Below, piece by piece: positions 8,432-13,596 of a stretch of DNA of 13,596 nucleotides. The notes beneath the pieces were generated by a model. The model saw only the letters and a program-made list of their open reading frames with translations. It searched no databases and was not told the origin of the DNA. This stretch comes from Spirochaetota bacterium. GTDB lineage: Bacteria > Spirochaetota > Leptospiria > Turneriellales > Turneriellaceae. The position numbers and the translations under genes are program-made. Where the stretch lies: positions 1-13,596 of the forward strand of contig CAUJII010000100.1 of the NCBI GenBank assembly GCA_963205035.1. Reading direction: 5' to 3'. How positions within the stretch are numbered: the stretch's first letter is position 1; every line of letters starts with the position of its first letter.

Positions 8432-9625
8432 TCAGGTACCTCTTAAGACTTGCCGATAAAGTGCATTCAATTGCTGTACTACGGCGTAGCGTGAAAAGCG
8501 CGCCTCAAAATCTTTTCGAATAACTTGTGGGTCGTAGGTGTGCCATTGAGCTGCCATGTCTTGCATTGTTCGTGCGAGTGCGCCCACATCGCCCACATCA
8601 ACCAAACGGCCATTGATATCATTAACGATGGATTCAGGCCCTCCGCAACGCGTTGCGATAATGGGTTTGCCACTCGCAATTGCCTCGGCATAAACGACGC
8701 CAAAAGTCTCATGGCGTGAAGGCAGGACAAAAATGTGACAGTCTCGAAACAGGGTGGGAGCTTGTGTGCGGCTGACAGGCCCCAACCAGCGCACCCGATC
8801 CGATAGGCCAAGGGCGTTAGCCTTGGCTTGATAAGCGGCACGCTTTGGGCCATCGCCACCAATACGGAATTCAAATTGGCCCGCTGGTGGATTCCAAAGA
8901 GCGATGGCTTCGAGCAAATGGTCAATGCCTTTTTGTTCTGATATGCCGCCCAGAGTAAAGAATATGATTTTCCCAGATTTGGGCTGGCCAAGAGAAAAAG
9001 AACGTTCATCGACCATATTAGGTATAACCACGGGGTGTGGATACCCAAACGATGCGATACGGTGGGCGAGTGAAGGGCTCACGGCAATCGAGGCTGCCGC
9101 TCGCTGGAACGCTTGGGTAATCTGGGGCAATGGTTTGCCGCCGCGCATAAAATTTGGAAAAGGGAAAGGGCTCATATGCTCGGTGAGTACATAGGGGATG
9201 CGATACTCTTCTGCCAGTAGTGACGCGATGTAGCCGCCGGGATAACTGACGTGGGCATGGATGAGATTAATTTTGCCGAAGCGCTGCTCAGCCAGGCAGA
9301 AGTTACGGCGGTTAGCCGCGAGCGGCAGCTTGAAACTACTCCATGGGTAGTACGTGCTCCACTCCAATGTGGGATTGAAGAGTTCCCAAAAATTATTGGT
9401 CCCTGAGACCACATCATGGCGTTGCCGCGAGCGCCAACGAAGGGCCTTGAGTATGCGCATCGATGGTCGTGCGGGAATGACGTTTTCACCCTGGCCCCAC
9501 CGACTAACGACCACGGTCATGTCTGGCAAAAGATCTGCCAATGCGTGTGCTTGTTCTTGGAAGAATATCCCACTAATTGGGTTACCAGGGCTGGGATACC
9601 ACGAGGGGATGAGAAAGAGATTCAT
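8432..9625 (-). CDS. Glycosyltransferase family 4
   Basis: A 397-residue GT4 enzyme of the GT-B fold. The N terminus, MNLFLIPSWYPSPGNPISGI, matches the group that starts with a PSWYP loop; LIHAHVSYPGG at about 121-131 follows. The C-terminal domain shows TLGGISEQKGIDHLLEA near residue 224, IGGDGP, and the EX7E motif in RHETFGVVYAEAIASGKP with Glu306 and Glu314. It is complete, with an ATG at 9625. It lies 42 nt after wbpD, the largest gap in the operon, and is only 4 nt before asnB, with similar G+C (about 55%), suggesting the two arrived together. It should add one sugar to the lipid-linked O-unit in the cytoplasm; the donor is unknown. Confidence 0.91.
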   Translation of the reverse strand: MNLFLIPSWYPSPGNPISGIFFQEQAHALADLLPDMTVVVSRWGQGENVIPARPSMRILKALRWRSRQRHDVVSGTNNFWELFNPTLEWSTYYPWSSFKLPLAANRRNFCLAEQRFGKINLIHAHVSYPGGYIASLLAEEYRIPYVLTEHMSPFPFPNFMRGGKPLPQITQAFQRAAASIAVSPSLAHRIASFGYPHPVVIPNMVDERSFSLGQPKSGKIIFFTLGGISEQKGIDHLLEAIALWNPPAGQFEFRIGGDGPKRAAYQAKANALGLSDRVRWLGPVSRTQAPTLFRDCHIFVLPSRHETFGVVYAEAIASGKPIIATRCGGPESIVNDINGRLVDVGDVGALARTMQDMAAQWHTYDPQVIRKDFEARFSRYAVVQQLNALYRQVLRGT

Positions 9626-9667
9626 AGCCGAATCAATGCGCGATTATTCGAGAAAATCCATCCCCCT

Positions 9668-10243
9668 TCACTCCCTCTCGACTTTTCCCTCGCGAAGCCG
9701 GTACACCGCCCCTGTGTGGCTGCACTTTGTTTGTCCGTTGCCTGTAAGCGGCAAGTCCAACTGTTCGCCATACTCGCTCATCCAACCGATCTGTTTAGCG
9801 GGCACGCCGACCATCAGTGCATACGCAGGGACGTCTTTGTTGACGACGGCACCCGCGCCGACAAAGGCATACGCGCCGATGGTGACGCCGCAGACGATGG
9901 TTGCATTGGCTCCCAGAGTTGCACCTTTTTTGACGAGAGTGTCTTTGTATTGGTCTTTTCTCTCGATGAGCGAGCGGGGATTGTAGACGTTGGTGAAGAC
10001 CATGCTTGGTCCGCAGAAAACGCCTTCTTCTAAGTAGACGTTGTCATAGACCGAGACGTTGTTTTGGATTTTGCATTTATCGCCGATGACCACTTTGTTG
10101 CCGACAAAAACATTTTGGCCGAGCGACACCCCCGCACCGATTCTTGCTCCGCCGCAAACGTGGACGAAATGCCACACACGCGAGCCTTCGCCGATTTGTG
10201 CGCCGTCGTCGACGATGGCGGTTTCGTGTTTATAATACGGCAT
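9668..10243 (-). CDS. wbpD: UDP-2-acetamido-3-amino-2,3-dideoxy-glucuronate N-acetyltransferase WbpD
   Basis: A 191-residue left-handed beta-helix acetyltransferase, the usual WbpD/WlbB length. Hexapeptide repeats run from about residue 10 to 155 (IGEGSRVWHF, IGAGVSLGQNVFVG, ANATIVCGVTIG), with the family hallmark QNNVSVYDNVYLEEGVFCGP and VFTNVYNPRS in the middle. The C terminus CSHTGAVYRL is also characteristic. It transfers acetyl from acetyl-CoA to the 3-amino group of UDP-GlcNAc3NA, giving UDP-GlcNAc(3NAc)A in the cytoplasm. Its ATG at 10243 lies only 2 nt after the stop of the DUF2442 gene with a poor ribosome site of its own, so its translation is probably coupled to that small gene. 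The amino sugar substrate requires a WbpE aminotransferase, which is not in this window. Confidence 0.94.
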   Translation of the reverse strand: MPYYKHETAIVDDGAQIGEGSRVWHFVHVCGGARIGAGVSLGQNVFVGNKVVIGDKCKIQNNVSVYDNVYLEEGVFCGPSMVFTNVYNPRSLIERKDQYKDTLVKKGATLGANATIVCGVTIGAYAFVGAGAVVNKDVPAYALMVGVPAKQIGWMSEYGEQLDLPLTGNGQTKCSHTGAVYRLREGKVERE

Positions 10244-10245
10244 GG

Positions 10246-10497
10246 TTAGGCCACTTTCTCTGCTTTGGTGAGATCGTGTAAACGGATAGGCGATAATTCT
10301 AGACCATTAGGCCAACAGAGAGCTCCAGCATCAATAAATAACCTCTTTGCGTACGCTTCGTCATGAAGCGCAGTCAATAAAACTCCTTCTCGATTTGCTA
10401 AATAAGCCGTGAGATTAAAAATCCCTAAACTCCCATCAGAAAAATATAGCTCTATCTTTTGAGAATTATTGTATTTAAATTTAAGTATTTTAATCAT
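10246..10497 (-). CDS. DUF2442 domain protein
   Basis: An 83-residue protein with the DUF2442 pattern: a short beta-rich start, LYFSDGSLGIFNLTAYL, an LHDEAYAKRLFIDAG segment and a closing WPNGLELSPIRLHDL. No enzymatic residues are evident. The family is commonly found next to DUF4160 genes, as here, and such pairs have been suggested to be toxin-antitoxin-like; the biochemical role is not established as far as I know. It overlaps the DUF4160 gene by 8 nt and has the best ribosome site of the operon (AAAGGAG, 6 nt before the ATG). The pair is AT-rich (about 36-40% G+C in sampled lines, 15% in 10441-10500), unlike the genes on both sides, so it probably entered the locus separately. Confidence 0.87.
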   Translation of the reverse strand: MIKILKFKYNNSQKIELYFSDGSLGIFNLTAYLANREGVLLTALHDEAYAKRLFIDAGALCWPNGLELSPIRLHDLTKAEKVA

Positions 10498-10756
10498 AAT
10501 CAGCTCCTTTAATTCGTTCTAACGGTTCAAAATTTTGAGCTTTTTGCCAGTTCAACATTAGTTCCTTTTGATGTTTGAGACACCATTCTCTTACAATTCT
10601 CTTTGCGTTCTTAGGTAGACTGCCTTTCAATACTTTTCCTGTTTTAATCTCTATGAGTGCTTCAAAACCTTGGTATTCAGCATGGATATGGGCAGGTGGA
10701 TGATCGTCATGCCACATGCGTATAATAATACCGAAAAATATAGACAAAATTGGCAT
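10490..10756 (-). CDS. DUF4160 domain protein
   Basis: An 88-residue protein matching DUF4160. It begins MPILSIFFGIIIRMWHDDHPPAHIHAEYQG, the family signature with its DDHPPAHIHA histidine cluster at residues 17-26. It continues with ALIEIKTGKVLKGSLP and ends with a helix containing REWCLKHQKELMLNW. The His-rich loop could bind metal or form an active site, but no activity is known to me. Its partner DUF2442 gene follows with an 8-nt overlap, the usual arrangement for this pair. It starts 25 nt after wbpB, behind GGAGAAAG and AAAGGG sequences. The position between two consecutive sugar-pathway genes is unexpected and nothing in the sequence links it to the polysaccharide chemistry. Confidence 0.88.
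   Translation of the reverse strand: MPILSIFFGIIIRMWHDDHPPAHIHAEYQGFEALIEIKTGKVLKGSLPKNAKRIVREWCLKHQKELMLNWQKAQNFEPLERIKGADYD
10504..10510 (-). promoter_or_regulatory. Strong ribosome binding site for the DUF2442 gene
   Basis: Reading the minus strand, AAAGGAG sits 6 nt before the ATG at 10497, inside the 3' end of the DUF4160 gene. It is the closest match to a consensus Shine-Dalgarno sequence that I find in the window; most other starts here have weak sites and rely on overlap. It would allow the second gene of the pair to be translated more strongly than the first, and could help feed ribosomes to wbpD just downstream. Confidence 0.7.
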
Positions 10757-10781
10757 TTACCCTTTCTTTCTCCTCTATGCA

Positions 10782-11726
10782 TTACTTCACTTTCGCCAAT
10801 AGCGGGTGGGAATGTGTTGGCCTTTCCAAAATAGGTTCGACGCGCAGTTTTTCTACCGTTTCAATCGCGGTACGGTTTTCTTCTAAGCCATAACCTTTTC
10901 CGGCTAAGATGTTTTTGTAACTTTCCGTGTGCAGCTCGGTGAAGCCTTCGGAGAACTCCAGCTCTTCGCCTTCGATAAGGATGCTGCGGTAAGTCAGCTT
11001 CTCTCCTTTCACCGCGTTTTTGGGCAGGTTATTCGCGTCGATAGAGAGAAACCAACGCACACGAGCGCGCTCGTATTCCAAGTAACCGGCGCTCGTTTTT
11101 TCATCGCGGTAGTGTACTTCGCATTTTACAATTTTACCAAAAACGAAATGGAGCATGTCGTAGAAGTGCACGCCGATGTTGGTGGCGACACCGCCCGATT
11201 TTTCGTCGAATCCTTTCCAGGATTTCCTGTACCATTTACCGCGGGAGGTGAGGTACGTTAAATCCACGTCGAAGATCTTGTCTTTGGGAGCGGCGGCAAT
11301 TTTATCGCGCAGGGCAATAATGGCAGTATGCAAGCGTAGTTGCAAGATCGAGTTTACCTTTGCGCCGTATTTTTTTTCGTACGCCTTTAAGTCGTCCAAG
11401 TCTTTGGAGTGCAAAACTAAGGGCTTTTCGCATATAACATCCATCCCATTTTTCAAGGCGAACTTGATATGCGAGATGTGTAAATAGTTGGGCGAGCAGA
11501 TCGAAACATAATCGATTTTTTTGCCTTGGAGTTTTTGGTCTTCTAAATACGCTTCGAACTCTTCAAACTGGGTGAAAAATTCGGCTTCTGGGAAATGGCT
11601 ATCCATGATGCCGACAGAGTCGTTGACATCCATCGCAACCGCGAGGTTGTTGCCCGTATCTTTAATCGCCTTTAAGTGGCGGGGGGCGATATAGCCTGCC
11701 GCACCGATGAGTGCAAATTGTTTCAT
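10782..11726 (-). CDS. wbpB: UDP-N-acetyl-2-amino-2-deoxyglucuronate oxidase WbpB (Gfo/Idh/MocA family)
   Basis: A 314-residue NAD-dependent oxidoreductase, the length expected for WbpB/WlbA. The Rossmann motif is IGAAGYIAPRHL at residues 7-18, the MocA-family EKP is at 100-102 (VICEKPLVL) with Lys101 as a likely catalytic residue, and GGVATNIGVHFYD at 178-190 carries the conserved His187. It oxidises C3 of UDP-GlcNAcA to the 3-keto sugar, which WbpE then aminates; in known examples the NADH is reoxidised by 2-oxoglutarate. The ATG at 11726 has GGGA about 7 nt upstream and follows the dehydrogenase by 20 nt. It supports a di-N-acetylated uronic acid pathway. The downstream partner wbpD is separated from it by the DUF4160/DUF2442 pair. 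Confidence 0.95.
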   Translation of the reverse strand: MKQFALIGAAGYIAPRHLKAIKDTGNNLAVAMDVNDSVGIMDSHFPEAEFFTQFEEFEAYLEDQKLQGKKIDYVSICSPNYLHISHIKFALKNGMDVICEKPLVLHSKDLDDLKAYEKKYGAKVNSILQLRLHTAIIALRDKIAAAPKDKIFDVDLTYLTSRGKWYRKSWKGFDEKSGGVATNIGVHFYDMLHFVFGKIVKCEVHYRDEKTSAGYLEYERARVRWFLSIDANNLPKNAVKGEKLTYRSILIEGEELEFSEGFTELHTESYKNILAGKGYGLEENRTAIETVEKLRVEPILERPTHSHPLLAKVK

Positions 11727-11746
11727 TTATTTTCCCTTTTTTGTAT

Positions 11747-13045
11747 CTATAGTCTAAAGACAGTAAACCCTTCCGCTTTGAGAGCATCTCTGTCGTACAA
11801 ACTTTTGACGTCGGCCAATACGGGATTTTTTCCTCTTACATAACTGCGCAATTCATGCGCGTCGAGTTCTCGAAATTCTTTATGCCCCACGGCAACGATG
11901 AGGCTATCGACTGGGTTTTGTGCGTCGATCTTTCCCAATATAATTTTATATTCGTGCTCGACTTCTTGCGCATTCGCCCAAGGGTCTTGGACAACGGCAT
12001 CTATCCCCCAGGACTTCAATTCGTTGACGATGCCATATACTTTGCTGTTCCGGATGTCGGGGCAGTTCTCTTTGAATGTAATACCCATGACGCCGACTTT
12101 GGCTTTGGTGACCTCAATCCCATTTTTTACCATGCGCTTGATAGTGGCTCTGGCGACGTAGCGGCTCATGTTGTCGTTGATGCGTCGCCCGGCCAAAATA
12201 ACTTGCGGGTTGTATCCAACTTCTTCGGCCTTATGCGTGAGGTAGTAGGGATCGACGCCGATGCAATGGCCGCCGACCAAGCCCGGACGAAAGGGCAAGA
12301 AGTTCCACTTGCTTCCGGCGGCTTCGAGAACGTCGATGGTGTCGATGCCGATGCGGTCAAAAATAACAGAGAGTTCATTGACAAGCGCTATGTTCAAATC
12401 GCGCTGCGTGTTTTCGATGACTTTCGCGGCCTCGGCGACCTTTAAGGACGCCGCTTTGTGCGTGCCAGCGGTGATGATACTGCCATAGAGCGCGTCGACA
12501 ATCTCTGCAATTTCGGGTGTGCTGCCGCTCGTGATTTTTCTTATTTTCGTAAGCGTATTGACTTTGTCGCCTGGGTTGATGCGTTCGGGGCTGTAGCCAC
12601 AGAAAAAATCTTGGTTGAATTTCAAGCCCGATGTTTTTTCCAGTACAGGAACACACACTTCTTCCGTAGCGCCAGGATAGACAGTGGACTCATAGATAAC
12701 GATATCGCCTTTCTTGAGCACCTGACCCACCGTATGGCTGGCTTTTTGTAGCGGTGTTAAATCGGGGCGATTGACGTTGTCTACGGGAGTAGGCACGGTC
12801 ACGATGAAAACCCCACAACGCTTTAAGTCGTCGAGGTTTGAGGTGAAACTTAGGCGCTGCGCTGCCTGGAGTTGTTCGGGAGTGGTTTCGAGCGTAGCGT
12901 CGTGGCCTTTCTTGAGCGCTTCAATCCGTGTGGGATTGATATCGAACCCCAATACATTTCGTATCTTGCCGAATTCTACCGCCAAGGGGAGGCCGACATA
13001 GCCTAAGCCGACAATGGCAATTTGTGCGTTGGTGTAGTCTTGCAT
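11747..13045 (-). CDS. tviB: UDP-N-acetylhexosamine 6-dehydrogenase (TviB/WbpO type)
   Basis: A 432-residue nucleotide-sugar dehydrogenase. The NAD-binding GLGYVG is at residues 13-18, YESTVYPG at 118-125, YSPERINPGD at 151-160, and the catalytic Cys261 in GGHCIGVDPYYL. The four-electron oxidation converts a UDP-HexNAc to its uronic acid using two NAD+. The PERINPGD, GSKWNFLPFRPGLVGGHC and GVDPYYLTHKAEEVGYNP segments are those of the TviB/WbpO subgroup, not the WbpA subgroup, whose versions I recall as PEREDPGN and GGHCIPIDPFYL. TviB acts on UDP-GlcNAc, WbpO mainly on UDP-GalNAc; the following wbpB requires UDP-GlcNAcA, so a TviB-like specificity is more plausible. The ATG at 13045 lies 36 nt after the preceding glycosyltransferase, with little ribosome-site signal. 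Confidence 0.93.
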   Translation of the reverse strand: MQDYTNAQIAIVGLGYVGLPLAVEFGKIRNVLGFDINPTRIEALKKGHDATLETTPEQLQAAQRLSFTSNLDDLKRCGVFIVTVPTPVDNVNRPDLTPLQKASHTVGQVLKKGDIVIYESTVYPGATEEVCVPVLEKTSGLKFNQDFFCGYSPERINPGDKVNTLTKIRKITSGSTPEIAEIVDALYGSIITAGTHKAASLKVAEAAKVIENTQRDLNIALVNELSVIFDRIGIDTIDVLEAAGSKWNFLPFRPGLVGGHCIGVDPYYLTHKAEEVGYNPQVILAGRRINDNMSRYVARATIKRMVKNGIEVTKAKVGVMGITFKENCPDIRNSKVYGIVNELKSWGIDAVVQDPWANAQEVEHEYKIILGKIDAQNPVDSLIVAVGHKEFRELDAHELRSYVRGKNPVLADVKSLYDRDALKAEGFTVFRL

Positions 13046-13081
13046 GGTTATTGTTTTGTGGGATGGAGGAATAAAATTCTG

Positions 13082-13596
13082 TTAAGAGCGTAAACGATAA
13101 ATGAATTTGCGCGCAAGTCTCCAAAAATAGCGCGGTAGAGCGAGAAGTGCAAACCGGAAGCTGTTGAGCCGGTCGACGAGATCGTAATGTAACTCGAGGT
13201 ATTCGAGGTTTTCTGGAGGCAGCAATTCACGGAGAACTTGTCTGCGCTCTGCAGTCTGTAGTGAACTATATTGCGTCTTGTTGCTAATCCCGCCGCCTTC
13301 AAAGACAGAAATAACGATATCTTGATATTGCGTGGTTGGCCCGTGGTGGCAAAATGCTTTAACAAAGAAGAAGTGGTCGGATGCAATTCGTAGGTCTTCA
13401 CGATAGAATCCGACAGAGTCAAAAAGCTGTCTGCGCACGAATGTCGCAGGATGCAGCATTGCCGCGAACGCAAGGTAGAATAGCGAAATTTCTTTAGGTG
13501 ACCGAAACAAGATATCCTTGCCATTTTGTTGGACGAGCATGTTTCCATAAACCAAATCGGTTTTCCATTTTTTAGGCTGGAGTTTTTCGAGAACGT
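13082..13596 (-). CDS. Family-2 glycosyltransferase, C-terminal part (5' end outside the window)
   Basis: The frame is open through the window edge at 13596 and ends with TAA at 13084-13082, giving at least 171 residues of the C-terminal part. Before a TTG at 13555 the same frame reads KKWKTDLVYGNM, so the TTG is internal. Visible GT2 features are DLVYGNML, AAMLHPATFVRR, and GFYREDLRIASDHFFFVKAF, which includes the acceptor/base region (an ED-like acidic pair and SDH). EGGGIS and a basic C-terminal tail with WRLARKFIYRLR follow. The DXD donor site would be upstream and is not seen. Such WcaA/GT2 enzymes add sugars to the O-unit or core in the cytoplasm. Confidence in the family is high; specificity is unknown. 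Confidence 0.88.
   Translation of the reverse strand, partial: VLEKLQPKKWKTDLVYGNMLVQQNGKDILFRSPKEISLFYLAFAAMLHPATFVRRQLFDSVGFYREDLRIASDHFFFVKAFCHHGPTTQYQDIVISVFEGGGISNKTQYSSLQTAERRQVLRELLPPENLEYLELHYDLVDRLNSFRFALLALPRYFWRLARKFIYRLRS

Noticed and set aside
9354..10033. Plus-strand open frames of about 205-210 codons opposite wbpD and the preceding GT4
   Set aside because: They lie antisense to well-recognised genes, have no family features and use compositions expected of a shadow frame.
11855..12445. Plus-strand open frame of 196 codons opposite the dehydrogenase
   Set aside because: It mirrors a conserved dehydrogenase gene, and its protein shows no recognisable domain.
13046..13081. Possible promoter or terminator between the GT2 gene and the dehydrogenase
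   Set aside because: The 36-nt gap has no hairpin with a T-run and no convincing -35/-10 pair; it looks like plain operon spacing.
13048..13548. Minus-strand open frame of 166 codons overlapping the partial GT2 gene
   Set aside because: The overlapping frame contains clear GT2 motifs; this one does not.

Overview
All genes in this window lie on the minus strand, so transcription runs from high to low coordinates. They form one tightly packed O-antigen (surface polysaccharide) biosynthesis operon. Neighbouring genes overlap by up to 20 nt or are separated by no more than about 42 nt. I see no internal terminator, promoter, RNA gene, insertion sequence or CRISPR array. The two end genes are cut by the window edges. 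The content (nucleotide-sugar enzymes, Wzx flippase, Wzy polymerase, several glycosyltransferases) implies a Gram-negative bacterium using the Wzx/Wzy-dependent pathway. The genus cannot be read from the sequence. The backbone is roughly 40-52% G+C with clear local departures.

Layout in transcription order: a partial family-2 glycosyltransferase (13596-13082); a TviB/WbpO-type UDP-HexNAc 6-dehydrogenase (13045-11747); a WbpB-type UDP-GlcNAcA 3-oxidase (11726-10782); an AT-rich pair of small proteins, DUF4160 and DUF2442 (10756-10246), resembling a toxin-antitoxin-like module; a WbpD-type 3-N-acetyltransferase (10243-9668); a GC-rich GT4 glycosyltransferase and AsnB-type amidotransferase (9625-6541); an AT-rich GT4 glycosyltransferase (6513-5374); Wzx (5339-4110); Wzy (4113-2779); the ammonia-supplying pair HisH (2795-2169) and HisF (2176-1409); the WbpG sugar amidotransferase (1407-262); and the start of a WbpH-like GT4 (281-1).

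Together the dehydrogenase, WbpB, WbpD, HisH, HisF and WbpG outline the route from UDP-GlcNAc to a 2,3-diacetamido uronic acid, with conversion of one acetamido group to acetamidino, as in the ManNAc(3NAm)A-type sugars of Pseudomonas aeruginosa O5. The relative order of the dehydrogenase, wbpB, wbpD, hisH, hisF, wbpG and the wbpH-like gene also follows the P. aeruginosa O5 locus as I remember it. The aminotransferase WbpE, which should act between WbpB and WbpD, is absent from its usual place. The 2-epimerase (WbpI), the initiating transferase and Wzz are not in the window either. The AsnB-type enzyme is a candidate for making a uronic acid carboxamide (as WbpS is thought to do), so the locus appears to hold two separate glutamine-dependent amidation systems.

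The most unusual points are the DUF4160/DUF2442 pair translationally linked to wbpD inside the pathway genes, the TviB-type dehydrogenase where WbpA would be expected, the missing wbpE, a WbpG that has lost one cysteine of its N-terminal metal-site-like motif, and strong base-composition steps that suggest a mosaic locus.
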